From: Panopea generosa
Lineage: Eukaryota > Mollusca > Bivalvia > Adapedonta > Hiatellidae
Length of the DNA stretch: 64,000 nt
Reading direction: 5' to 3'
Assembly (NCBI GenBank): GCA_029582155.1
Contig: CM055895.1
Location: 62,163,078 to 62,227,077 of the forward strand
In this document: piece after piece, positions 37,380-46,994 of the stretch
Layout: each line of letters opens with the position of its first letter
Numbering within the stretch: the stretch's first letter is position 1
Translations under genes and position numbers: made by a program
Notes under the pieces: generated by a model
Database searches by the model: none
What the model saw: only the letters and a program-made list of their open reading frames with translations
Told to the model about the DNA's origin: nothing

Positions 37380-37497
37380 ATGGGTCATCTGTGACCGAGT
37401 AGTGTAAGGCGCCGTCTCAAAACCACTAACATGTACCTCTTATCGCAGAGGTCCTAGTCCCGCTCACTCCAAATACTCCAAATACTTTATGTGTGAA
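37380..37497 (+). mobile_element. tRNA-Leu-like SINE, family D, 5' half (split by LTR element)
   Basis: The head reads TCTGTGACCGAGTAGTGTAA then GGCGCCGTCTCAAAACCACT, with GGTCCTAGTCCCGC as a decayed B box. The body starts with ACTTTATGTGTGAA and stops exactly at the LTR. The rest of the same SINE resumes at 42919. Compared with 12799-13045 the two halves join without loss apart from the target duplication. Confidence 0.85.
37493..37497 (+). repeat. 5-bp target-site duplication, left copy
   Basis: GTGAA immediately precedes the 5' LTR and is repeated at 42919-42923 immediately after the 3' LTR. Five base pairs is a usual duplication length for Ty3/gypsy integrases. Confidence 0.93.
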
Positions 37498-37863
37498 TGT
37501 CACAAAATGTCACCAGTAGAGTATACTGGTCGAACATAGCTCTTGTAAGTTATCAGGTACACCCAAATATATTGTTCGAGTTGAAACAATTTCACAATAG
37601 TCATGATATATTCATTTAACACGTAAAAGCGTGCACATTTTAAGTGGCCGCCAGAGAGGCCGTGTCATAAGTTTAGTTTTGTGCTAATGCATGTAAACGT
37701 ATGGGTATATCTTCCTTACACGGCAAAAGTGTACAAGGGGCCTCTCTTGTAGATTCAATACTGCAGATTTAGCCGCGTTTGTCACGGATTGAACGGGGGT
37801 AATAGTCGATAGTACGTTGTTGGAACAGAGATTGGACGGCAAACTCACAGGCAAAATGTGCCT

Positions 37864-37960
37864 AAGCCATCCAGGATCTAAGCCATCCAGGATCTAAGCC
37901 ATCCAGGATCTAAGCCATCCAGGATCTAAGCTATCCAGGATCTAAGCCATCCAGGATATA
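37864..37960 (+). promoter_or_regulatory. 16-bp tandem repeat in 5' LTR, six copies
   Basis: AAGCCATCCAGGATCT repeats six times (one copy with CTATCC, the last with GATAT). The 3' LTR has only five. Tandem repeats in an upstream LTR region are often enhancer-like. That role is inference here. Confidence 0.85.
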
Positions 37961-38432
37961 AGCCTCCCGGAGTGGAGCTAAGCCTTTAGGGTGTGTAAGC
38001 CCTTCAAGTGATTCTACACTAGAATCAACATAACGTTGACGAGCGGTGGAGACGGTCCCCGTACCTGCGCAACAGGGCCAGGTCATAGTATCGACACCCC
38101 GGGACACGAGGTGGGCCCGTTATCAGTCCTCACTGGAGGAACGTCATCCACAACCTCATTGGAGGTTAACCATCAATAGATCACGTCATCAACCCTTATA
38201 GAAGGCATTTGATGACAATCACCCATTGAATTCGCGCATCATCATCTTCATGAGCTATCGCGCATCACAGTTATCGCGCTAGATCATAGATCAACATTGG
38301 TTTAGCTTTAACAACATTTTAGTGTCTTATAAATTAAGTATTTAGAACAATACTAAGAACGTCTTAAACGTTCATAAGAACATTCTTTTCATATTTCATT
38401 TGTGTATTCGCTTGTTTTTTTTTATGTAATTG

Positions 38433-38441
38433 TATATATAT
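38433..38441 (+). promoter_or_regulatory. candidate LTR TATA box
   Basis: TATATATAT lies in the 3' third of the LTR, about 105 bp before the LTR end. Both LTRs keep it. The position suits a core promoter, but transcription start and polyadenylation sites cannot be fixed from sequence. Confidence 0.4.
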
Positions 38442-38540
38442 TGAACATATTTTTAAAGTTGTATTAAACTTATGTAAATGTATTCTCCGTCATTGATTCT
38501 TTCGTGAGTTAGCCCAACACTAAGGTCATCCTGTGACAAC

Positions 38541-38561
38541 TGGTTTTCAGAGTAGTGGGAT
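38541..38561 (+). other. candidate primer binding site
   Basis: TGGTTTTCAGAGTAGTGGGA starts two bases after the 5' LTR end. It begins with TGG (pairs with tRNA CCA) and loosely resembles the complement of a tRNA-Leu 3' end (TGGTGTCAGAAGTGGGAT type). The match is imperfect, so the primer tRNA is uncertain. Confidence 0.5.
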
Positions 38562-39186
38562 TTTTGGGCGACTACGGAGGGAAAGAATCAATAAGTGATC
38601 TTTATTATGATATACTAAATCTCTACTTATTATTTTAGAATTGTGTACCACCCTCTGATCCATCAAGGCGACTGTCGACGATCACGGCCAAAGCTTGGAA
38701 GACAAGTCAAGACACGACAAGGGTAGGGTGAGTCCAAACTTTTGTTTTGTCCGTTCTTTCCTTGGCGCGAGGTCGCAGTGGTCTACACGAGTGGGTCTGA
38801 GGCACTTTTTGCTAAATAATTTGTTTTACCTCCCTTGATATACCAATAGTATCCAATCAGGTTGGCGAACAAGACGTTCTACTCATGTTGTGACACTCGA
38901 GTAAACTTATATTGATAGGAGAAGTAAATAAATATGTTCATGTCATACACATTTCTATGATTGTTTAAGGTTTATGTCTAATATCAAATATATATATTTT
39001 ATGTAGTGTATATGTTTGTGGAAGCTAGATACTATCTATACATAACCGTTAGTAGTTAGCGCTAGTACAAATGTGTATGTAACTTGTCCTATGATGATGC
39101 CCAGGTATTTACTGATGCCAGTAGTAGTTAGTTGAGTAGGATTATTAGTGACGTGTGTATTGTAATATTGTAGTGTGTAGTCCACA

Positions 39187-41661
39187 ATGTCTATAACCAT
39201 GACGTCCATAAAGGATCTTACGGAAATGGGTAAGGAGTTAGGGTATGCTGGAGAGGAGCTTAGAACCTTTGTTAAAGACGAACAGGCTAGGGAAAGGGAA
39301 TTTAGACTTAAGGAAAGAGAATTAGCAAAGCAGGAAAGAGATGAAGAAAGTAGATTAGCTAAAGAGAAGGTAGAATTAGAAAGTAGACTAGCCACAGAGA
39401 AGTTAGAATTAGAAGGTAGGTTAGCTAAAGAGAAGCGAGATGATGAAAGTAGATTAGTAAGGGAGAAGCAAGCGTTAGAACATGAGAGGTTCGAAACAGA
39501 TGGTAGACTAGCTAAGGCTAATGCAATGATGGAGAGGGAGCAAAAAGAGTATGAGCATAAGTTAGCTTTAGAGTTGGAAGCGGCTAAGGCACATAGTAAG
39601 GATAGTAAAACTGAAGAGAAAGGTAGTTATTCTGGGAAGTTAAAAGGTTCTAAGTTACCATACTTTGATGCTGACCACGATAACATGGACAGTTACTTGT
39701 TACGGTTCGAGCGTTATGCTGAGTTACAGGAATGGACCAAAGCTAAGTGGGCAGTTCATTTAAGTGCGTTATTGAGAGGCAAGGCCTTAGACGTATTTTC
39801 TCGATTGCCTAGTGTAGATGCTCTTGACTATGACAAGTTAAAGGATGCTCTTTTAAAGAGATTTGAGTTAACTGAAGAAGGTTTTAGAAAGCGGTTTAGA
39901 GCTTGTCTGCCTGAGAAAGGTGAATCATTTATTCAGTTTATTAGTAGGTCTAGAAATTACTTAGATAGGTGGTTAGAGTTAGGGAAGGTAGCGCAGACTT
40001 ATCAGGGCCTCATAGATTTCTTGTTGCGGGACCAGCTATTCAATGTTTGTAGTAGAGATCTGTTCTTATTTCTAAAAGAAAGAAAACTAACTAGTGTAGA
40101 TGAAATGGCAACACAAGCAGATCAGTTTGCCGAGGCTAGAGGTGGAGCTCATAATGTAGTGTCGAAAGACAGAACTTTTAGGGATAGGCAAGGGAATGAT
40201 CATAGTCATAAACAAAAAGGCCAGAGTGGAAACTATAGAGGTGGAGGTAGTTCGATGGGTGCTAGAGGAGGTAGCAATAGTGGTAACATAGGGAGACCTT
40301 TTATTCGTTGTCGTCACTGTAATGGGAATCATGCATCACATGAGTGTAGGAAAGCGGTAAACGTGTCCGCTGTCGTAGACAATTTTAGTGACAATAGTAG
40401 AGTGGACAACAATGGAGGGAGTCGGAACCAAGGTTTTAACAACCCATGGAATTTCGGTAGAAGTAGAGGTGGTCAAAACCGAGGTAGAGGTAGAGGTAGA
40501 GGTAGTAATAGTCCGGTTATTAAAACCGAGAGTAGTAGCTGTTGTGTTAAAGCGGATGGTGCAATGACGAAGATTGGAACATGTCTCTTTCCGTACGCAA
40601 ATCTTCCAACGGCAGATGGTAGAGTGAATGGCACGGACGTAACTGTAATGAGGGATACAGGGTGTACAGGTGTGGTAGTTAGGCGTAGTTTAGTTACGGA
40701 TGACCAGTTAGTAAGTAAACAGGCACCGTGTATGTTGTTAAATAAGTCGGTAGAACACGTGCCAATAGCGAGAATAGATGTAGATACACCTTTCTTTAAA
40801 GGGACTACAGAGGCACTATGTATGGACGACCCGATGTATGATATAACGATAGGGAACATAGAAGGTTCAGTACTTCCGGTAATGTCCGATTTTAGAAGTA
40901 GCATAAGTAATGCAGTAGAGACTAGAGCGCAGGTTCAGAAGCAAGCTCAGGATTATAGAAAGTTAAAGGTTCCTGCAGCCATAGGTGACATATCCAAAGC
41001 GGAGTTTATAGAAGCACAAACTCAAGACGAGTCGTTAGAGCCTTATAAAGTGAAGGCCAAGGATGGTGTAGTGAAGAAGTATAAAGGGTCCGGTAGTTGT
41101 AAGTTTGTACATAAGAATAGGTTATTGTACAGAGAATTTGAAGATAGTGGTAGTAGACAGTTTCACCAATTAGTGGTACCTACCCAGTATAGAACGACAG
41201 TGCTTAAGGTAGCTCATGAGTCAATTATGGGAGGTCATTTAGGCGTAAAGAAAACGTCAGATAGAGTATTGGCAGAATTTTATTGGCCAGGCGTTAGTGG
41301 AGATGTAACTAGGTATTGTAGGTCCTGCGATGTATGCCAAAGGACAGTACCAAAAGGTCGAGTGACCAAAGTACATTTAGGTCAGATGCCACTGATAGAG
41401 ATACCATTTAAGCGGGTAGCCGTAGACATAGTGGGACCAATTTTTCCAGTGTCGGATAGGAAAAATAGGTACATTTTAACCATGGTCGACTATGCAACTA
41501 GGTATCCGGAGGCAGTGGCATTGCCCTCAATTGAAACTGAGAGAGTAGCTAACAGTAGGTTAATGAGGTGGGCACTGACTCTGCAGCCTTACCGGATGAA
41601 AATTAAAGCGATCCGAGGAAAGGACAATATTGGGGCAGACTATTTAAGTCGCCGCACATAA
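39187..41661 (+). CDS. Gag-protease-integrase fragment fused to RNase H tail
   Basis: This is an 824-codon frame between the LTRs. Residues about 15-150 are a highly charged, heptad-like coiled coil (LAKEK..ELESRLA repeats). About 155-345 form a retrotransposon Gag capsid-like domain. A CCHC knuckle follows (C375-x2-C378-x3-H382-x4-C387, with x3 where x4 is usual), flanked by Gly/Arg-rich RNA-binding-like stretches. Protease has DTG at 490-492. The integrase HHCC zinc domain is H677, H684, C714, C717. The integrase core begins with D747 and a DYATRYPEA block, then breaks off at about residue 789. The last 35 residues (RLMRWALTLQPYRMKI, then KDNIGADYLSR) are the end of a Ty3/gypsy RNase H. The junction is in frame at about 41548-41556. 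Gag could still assemble particles. Reverse transcription and integration would need help in trans. The start ATG at 39187 is the first in frame; a second Met follows four codons later. Confidence 0.9.
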   Translation: MSITMTSIKDLTEMGKELGYAGEELRTFVKDEQAREREFRLKERELAKQERDEESRLAKEKVELESRLATEKLELEGRLAKEKRDDESRLVREKQALEHERFETDGRLAKANAMMEREQKEYEHKLALELEAAKAHSKDSKTEEKGSYSGKLKGSKLPYFDADHDNMDSYLLRFERYAELQEWTKAKWAVHLSALLRGKALDVFSRLPSVDALDYDKLKDALLKRFELTEEGFRKRFRACLPEKGESFIQFISRSRNYLDRWLELGKVAQTYQGLIDFLLRDQLFNVCSRDLFLFLKERKLTSVDEMATQADQFAEARGGAHNVVSKDRTFRDRQGNDHSHKQKGQSGNYRGGGSSMGARGGSNSGNIGRPFIRCRHCNGNHASHECRKAVNVSAVVDNFSDNSRVDNNGGSRNQGFNNPWNFGRSRGGQNRGRGRGRGSNSPVIKTESSSCCVKADGAMTKIGTCLFPYANLPTADGRVNGTDVTVMRDTGCTGVVVRRSLVTDDQLVSKQAPCMLLNKSVEHVPIARIDVDTPFFKGTTEALCMDDPMYDITIGNIEGSVLPVMSDFRSSISNAVETRAQVQKQAQDYRKLKVPAAIGDISKAEFIEAQTQDESLEPYKVKAKDGVVKKYKGSGSCKFVHKNRLLYREFEDSGSRQFHQLVVPTQYRTTVLKVAHESIMGGHLGVKKTSDRVLAEFYWPGVSGDVTRYCRSCDVCQRTVPKGRVTKVHLGQMPLIEIPFKRVAVDIVGPIFPVSDRKNRYILTMVDYATRYPEAVALPSIETERVANSRLMRWALTLQPYRMKIKAIRGKDNIGADYLSRRT

Positions 41662-41878
41662 TCACCGGTTTAATATAATAGTGTATTGCAGTGTAGTGTA
41701 CAATTGTAAAATAGTGTTGAAATTGTAATTACATATTATAGTTAGATTATAACTGCAGTGGATGAGCGATCAGCTTGTACGTTTTGACTGGTCAGTTGCT
41801 AAGAAGAATTAATAGTTTCTTAACGTGTAAATATTAATTATCATTTTGTTGAATTTTAAAAAGTGTAGCACTTTCTTT

Positions 41879-41892
41879 AAGTGGGGAGATGT
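41879..41892 (+). other. polypurine tract
   Basis: AAGTGGGGAGATGT directly precedes the 3' LTR and is the expected plus-strand priming site for reverse transcription. Confidence 0.75.
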
Positions 41893-42918
41893 TGTCACAA
41901 AATGTCAACAGTAGAGTATACTGGTCGTACATAGCTCTTGTAAGTTATCAGGTACACCTTAATATATTGTTCGAGTTGAAACAATTTCACAATAGTCATG
42001 ATATATTCATTTAACACGTAAAAGCGTGCACATTTTAAGTGGCCGCCAGAGAGGCCGTGTCATAAGTTTAGTTTTGTGCTAATGCATGTAAACGTATGGG
42101 TATATCTTCCTTACACGGCAAAAGTGTACAAGGGGCCTCTCTTGTAGATTCAATACTGCAGATTTAGCCGCGTTTGTCACGGATTGAACGGGGGTAATAG
42201 TCGATAGTACGTTGTTGGAACAGAGATTGGACGGCAAACTCACAGGCAAAATGTGCCTAAGCCATCCAGGATCTAAGCCATCCAGGATCTAAGCCATCCA
42301 GGATCTAAGCTATCCAGGATCTAAGCCATCCAGGATATAAGCCTCCCGGAGTGGAGCTAAGCCTTTAGGGTGTGTAAGCCCTTCAAGTGATTCTACACTA
42401 GAATCAACATAACGTTGACGAGCGGTGGAGACGGTCCCCGTACCTGCGCAACAGGGCCAGGTCATAGTATCGACACCCCGGGACACGAGGTGGGCCCGTT
42501 ATCAGTCCTCACTGGAGGAACGTCATCCACAACCTCATTGGAGGTTAACCATCATTAGATCACGTCATCAACCCTTATAGAAGGCATTTGATGACAATCA
42601 CCCATTGAATTCGCGCATCATCATCTTCATGAGCTATCGCGCATCACAGTTATCGCGCTAGATCATAGATCAACATTGGTTTAGCTTTAACAACATTTTA
42701 GTGTCTTATAAATTAAGTATTTAGAACAATACTAAGAACGTCTTAAACGTTCATAAGAACATTCTTTTCATATTTCATTTGTGTATTCGCTTGTTTTTTT
42801 TTTATATAATTGTATATATATTGAACATATTTTTAAAGTTGTATTAAACTTATGTAAATGTATTCTCCGTCATTGATTCTTTCGTGAGTTAGCCCAACAC
42901 TAAGGTCATCCTGTGACA
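41893..42918 (+). repeat. 3' LTR (1026 bp)
   Basis: It matches the 5' LTR over its whole length with six substitutions, one extra T in the T-run and one fewer 16-bp unit (five). It ends in GTGACA directly before the right target duplication. Confidence 0.96.
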
Positions 42919-43052
42919 GTGAAAGTATGTCAGTTATTTACGGAACGACAGTGGTTCTACTCAGATTCATTCTGAAGTATACGTACCTTGACAAATAAAA
43001 CTGAATATGCCATATATAACATGAACGTTGTTAAACAGGACGTTAAATCCTA
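42919..43052 (+). mobile_element. tRNA-Leu-like SINE, family D, 3' half
   Basis: Starting with the duplicated GTGAA, the sequence continues AAGTATGTCAGTTATTTACG, CAGTGGTTCTACTCAGATTC, ACTGAATATGCCATATATAA and a GACGTTAAA end. This is the 3' part of the family D SINE whose head lies at 37380-37497. Confidence 0.85.
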
Positions 43053-43219
43053 TTCTTAGTGTTGTGACAATAAAACTTTTACCGTACGTGAAAGTTTTCT
43101 TCATTTCTCTCCTAGTAATCTTTGTTCATTTCATTGTAATTAGGAATTTTGAGACAAAAAACATGGAACCGATAAAAGGACGATTAAACATTTATACTGA
43201 CGTTAAATTGTATCTCATT

Positions 43220-43430
43220 TTATAATTACTAATGTAACCTTAATGGTAACGAATATAGAGATAACGACGACACACAAATTGACAAAGGCAAAGACACCGT
43301 ATGTCAAGTTGAAATTACGTGTCATTAAAATGATATCTGAAAGTCTCGGTCTAACAGCTTCTTGAAGTTAAACATTACCATAGATTTAATGTTTATCTCT
43401 TAAGCATTTTACTGAGGTAGATTAAAAAGG
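43220..43430 (+). repeat. dispersed repeat G, diverged copy (duplication anchor 1')
   Basis: ATGTAACCTTAATGGTAACG, GTCAAGTTGAAATTACGTGT and GTCTCGGTCTAACAG followed by TTTATCTCTTA align, loosely, with 51780-52060 and 23490-23790. Confidence 0.45.
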
Positions 43431-43769
43431 CAAGATATGATCATGCAATTTAGAATATATTGGCGACCACAACATCAGCTTAACTGGCTATGTGGCGGCC
43501 GTAAACAGAAAATCGCCCCGTTCTTTGACTCCGAGTTATTGTATTTTCTGATTGATTGGAATCGCGGAGTTCATCAAGTGTTGTTAGAGAATATTAATTT
43601 AATACAATGTTCCACTTAAACCGGTTCTTGTTGGTGTGAGAGTTGTTGCATATATCATCATCCTGTATAAACACACTCGATAAAACCAAGCCTGTTACAT
43701 TTTCTTTTGGTTTCTTTTTTCAGTTGATTTAATATTTATTTTACTACGATTGTGAAACAAGTTCTTACA
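43431..43769. other. nothing recognised
   Basis: A 60-codon frame at 43437-43619 has no domain. No repeat was assigned. Confidence 0.35.
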
Positions 43770-43880
43770 ACTTAGACAAAACACGCTCGAAGTCTTCTTG
43801 GGTAGAACCAGTACTAAGCATATGCGGAAAAGTGTCTTGCTCAAGGACACCACACATAGCCGTGGCTATGTTTTTTCATT
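43770..43880 (-). mobile_element. SINE, family C, headless minus-strand fragment
   Basis: On the minus strand, GCCGTGGCTATGTGTGGTGT, CCTTGAGCAAGACACTTTTC, CGCATATGCTTAGTACTGGT and GAAGACTTCGAGCG match the body of the SINE at 62350-62570. The tRNA-like head is absent. Confidence 0.82.
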
Positions 43881-44599
43881 CGATATATACTAGTGTATAA
43901 ATGTATTCAGGTGACACCAAATTTGTTTGGATAGTAATGAAGACTGCGTTATTTTACAGGTTTGTACGAAGGGCGTTCACTTAGTAGTTTTTACTGATAA
44001 CAAAATAAACACAATAAATAATATCTTGGAACTATTTGGTTCATGCCTTCAAAGTTATCTCCCTAAACAGAAATGCACTTTTTCAATCTTTTTAACAACT
44101 TCCGAAATATATATTCATTGTCTGTTTTGTGTATACACATTAGACACTGAAATACCATTCTTCTGTTGGCGATGCCAACGCCTGCCTTTAGTGACCCTAT
44201 TTTACTTCAATTCTTTCTTTGAAGTAGTTAATGTTTACCTTTCTTGCTATAATTCGATATACATATGCTGTGACTCACGTTGTCCACATGTGCAACGTGC
44301 ACTAATACAGCTATTTACATCTCAGTAGCACCCCAGTGAGACAATCAGATTAGTAGAAAAGATGATTGTGTCCATTGCAGCTTGACCTTTGTGTACAATG
44401 GAAAAACTGTTAAAGAGGGATCTAAGTAACGCAGTAAAGTTAAAAAAAGACAGAAAAACATAAATTAGATTATATAAAGCGTTTAGTTTCTTAAATAGTG
44501 TACAGCTACCATTACTTATTGAACACCCTTCGTAAATTAAATAAGTAAAATCAAGATTTTAACAATATGTGTAACTGAATAGTAATGTTAACTCGTTAA
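43881..44599. other. unrecognised, includes a 133-codon open frame
   Basis: The frame at 43927-44328 (plus) is cysteine- and phenylalanine-rich, follows AT-rich composition and contains no motif I recognise. It is the longest frame in the window not explained by an element or repeat, but coding status is doubtful. Confidence 0.3.
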
Positions 44600-45000
44600 A
44601 CACACATCTCAACTCATGTTATATACTTTGTATGAAAGCGCCATTACTCAAACCCAATAAGACAAAATTAGTACAGCGACACACTCGGGAAATTTACATA
44701 AAAAAGAAATAAATCATCCAGTATGATTAATATGATGGCACCGACTTCCTCAAGTCTGTGCATTATTACAGAATGTATGACGTTGCAAGTATCAACTTTT
44801 ACGGGCAAGACTTTTTATTGTAATAACAGCGTTTACGTTTCAAGTCTTTGATATTAACGCTCTTATTTTTTCGTTCAGCATTCTAAGCTTGCTGTGTCTT
44901 GCTTCACAAAAAGTACACTTCTGTATTTTAACATTTATTTCACATCTTATCATTATCTCTCTTTTTTAACGGCAATTGCAATGAAAATAATAAACCAGCT
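44600..45000 (+). repeat. old duplicated block a, copy 2
   Basis: It is homologous to 25915-26340: GAAATAAATCATCCAGTATG, GGCACCGACTTCCTCAAGTC, TTACGGGCAAGACTTTTTAT and TACGTTTCAAGTC occur in the same order and spacing. Confidence 0.65.
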
Positions 45001-45439
45001 ATATTTAGTTGCATCACAAATCGAAGAACGTAGTTCACTATATTAACTGTTCTGTGTATGGCATTTTTAATCGGCTCCATAGTATATTCATATATTTATG
45101 ACCCAAATACTTTATTATTTCGTCCATTTAACATTAATGCATTTACATGAATGGTTAGATTTAGATTCGGATATAATATTTGATATGATCAACTTGGTCG
45201 AGATTTGCGAATAACTATGCTTTTCTTGATGCCTTAAACAGAGGCGTGAACCTTGCTGTTCCGTTTACCAACTTTAACACACTTTATCGGTATGTCGTCA
45301 GGAAAAAGGGACATGATTGGTTATATGTATAATCTAATCTGAGGTAACCAAATATGAAATTTAGATTAAAGATATGACTAAATGGTGTACTGGCATATCA
45401 TTGAATCTGGGAACGGTGTGTCGTGAATTTAGTTACAAT

Positions 45440-45590
45440 AACAAGTACCTAACCCAGTTGTATATCAATATTCTTGTCTATCAATTATCACTTTAGTGAA
45501 TATAATATAATTACAAACAATCAAAGCCATACAGAAAACGTTGATTATCTCTAATGAATCTCTGATGACAAAAACTGGTCCTCCTTTAAC
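45440..45590 (+). repeat. old duplicated block b, copy 2
   Basis: TTACAAACAATCAAAGCCAT and ACGTTGATTATCTCTAATGA match 27570-27650. The position relative to block a is the same as in copy 1. Confidence 0.55.
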
Positions 45591-45969
45591 TAATAATGAA
45601 ATAGTTTAACCTCATACAACTATATCTGATACATGCCACGTAAATAGAAACAATGGGAAACAAGAAATGCTAATCGAGGTATTGCATTCAACAATGGAAC
45701 ATTTAATTTGTTAGTAACGTAGGAGAACGTTTATCTATATCACCATAAAACTTCAAGAATATTAATATATATTGTGATACTATTATTGCTACAATTACAA
45801 ATGGTATTTATTTGGCTGAAATGTTGTTGTTTTTTAAATAGATAACTTGTAAATACAGCTGAAAACCCGGCAATTGAAAATGATACAACTGAAGCTCTCG
45901 CTGCAACAGCTAAATTGATGTTCCTAACGATTAAAATACAATGACTGAATAAAGTATGTTGAATTCCTA

Positions 45970-46420
45970 CACCTAAAAATGGAATTCCTTTAGCATAAAA
46001 TGATAATTCCGAAGCGTATTTGATGTCGCATTTAAATAATCCGTATTCGTTATTATCTACTACTGACAATGGAATGCATTCTTAGTAAAGTTCAGTGAAA
46101 ACACCCATACTATCTACGCGTTTTGGTGTTCCTTATAAATAAAAGAGTATTGTCATTTTTGACTTGAAAACTAATAAATGATACATGTAAAACATACACA
46201 CATAATGTAACTGAAATAAACTTACCTTACTATGCTAGTAATAACAACCTAAACAGTGATTATGTCATCTTACCGTGAATGTTTTACAATGGAACTATTT
46301 CCGATTGTCATTCAATTATTGATAACTAATATAGGTATCTAAATGGTTATCTATTGGACTCTCTGTTCCGTATTCTTTAGAAGCCTTTAGTTGTTAAATT
46401 TATCAAATGTCTGGGCCTTG
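45970..46420 (+). repeat. old duplicated block c, copy 2
   Basis: GACAATGGAATGCATTCTTA near 46065 and CCGTATTCTTTAGAAGCC..AGTTGTTAAATTTATC near 46370-46405 match the two ends of 33300-33755. Confidence 0.5.
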
Positions 46421-46424
46421 TTTC

Positions 46425-46520
46425 ACAAACATATTTTTAAGTTTCTTTTAAATACTTAAAAGCTCAACTTAATTTTGATTAGTTATTTTAAATGAAATTA
46501 AATTTTCTAGAGTCAGTCTT
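46425..46520. mobile_element. possible single-ended MITE relic
   Basis: CTGGGCCTTGTTTCACAAAC resembles the left terminus of the MITE at 16895 (CTGGGCTGCGTTTCACAAAA). No matching right end was found within several hundred bases, so only a fragment is claimed. Confidence 0.35.
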
Positions 46521-46555
46521 AACAAGTCTAAAATCACCGATGAAAAAGCAAGGAG

Positions 46556-46725
46556 TTATATGCCTGTGCCATTGTTCATAGCAGTTTACTAAACTGTGCC
46601 CTCATCAAACTCTCAGTTGAAACAATTGACCAATCAACGTGCTCAAACATTGCTTATTTACGGACCCAATCGGAGAACTTGGTCCATACTACATACTAGC
46701 TTTTCTAGTTGCTCTCAGTAACTTA
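46556..46725 (+). repeat. CRE/CCAAT-type dispersed repeat, third copy
   Basis: GTTCATAGCAGTTTACTAAA, GACCAATCAACGTGCTC (CCAAT at 46630-46634) and TTATTTACGGACCCAATCGG match 15955-16110. The CRE palindrome has decayed to a GCCCTCA sequence in this copy. Confidence 0.65.
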
Positions 46726-46994
46726 AGGAGCATTCTATGTTGACCGCAATAAATGAGAAATACATGGCGATTTATTTCAGGCGCCCATGGGCATGTTAGA
46801 TCGCTGTTGTTAAAGTTACCAATATCGAATGGAGGATTCCTTTGAGGTACAGCACATAACACGACACGGAATAAAAGAGCAACAAAGTCGACATTTACTT
46901 TTTATATAAAAAAAACATGAATGTTTCGCAGACAATCTGCCATGCAAAACAGATTTTTTGTTGATTTATGTACTTTCGGTAGACTAGACTATGG

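Larger units (their letters stand above)
37498..38538 (+). repeat. 5' LTR (1041 bp)
   Basis: It begins TGTCACAAAATGTCA and ends CATCCTGTGACA, so TGTCAC/GTGACA form the terminal inverted repeat. It contains six copies of a 16-bp repeat (about 37864-37959) and a TATATATA stretch at about 38433, a candidate promoter core. It is nearly identical to the 3' LTR. Confidence 0.96.
37498..42918 (+). mobile_element. LTR retrotransposon, Ty3/gypsy, Gmr1-like, internally deleted
   Basis: The element has two LTRs of 1041 and 1026 bp, a 5-bp target duplication, a candidate primer binding site, a polypurine tract and one long Gag-Pol frame (39187-41661). Six substitutions separate the LTRs over about 1025 aligned bases (about 0.6%), plus a 1-bp indel and one 16-bp repeat unit, so insertion was recent. 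Protease is followed directly by the integrase zinc-binding domain and then by the tail of RNase H. RT and most of RNase H are gone. RNase H after integrase is the reverse of the usual Ty3/gypsy order and fits Gmr1-like elements, in which integrase precedes RT. The element is therefore a non-autonomous deletion derivative. Confidence 0.92.

Noticed and set aside
39036..39395. 119-codon minus-strand frame
   Set aside because: It is antisense to the charged coiled-coil part of Gag and is explained by the codon bias of that repeat-rich stretch.
40473..40904. 143-codon minus-strand frame
   Set aside because: It is antisense to the Gag-protease frame, with no independent evidence.
37498..42918. 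Identification of the LTR element as Steamer or another Mag-type gypsy element
   Set aside because: Integrase directly follows protease and RNase H lies after integrase. That does not fit the PR-RT-RH-IN order of Steamer/Mag-type elements.
37498..42918. Endogenous retrovirus
   Set aside because: No envelope frame exists between the end of Pol at 41661 and the 3' LTR at 41893.
43927..44328. 133-codon plus-strand frame considered as a host gene
   Set aside because: No domain, no splice context, AT-driven composition and frequent Cys/Phe. Coding status cannot be supported.
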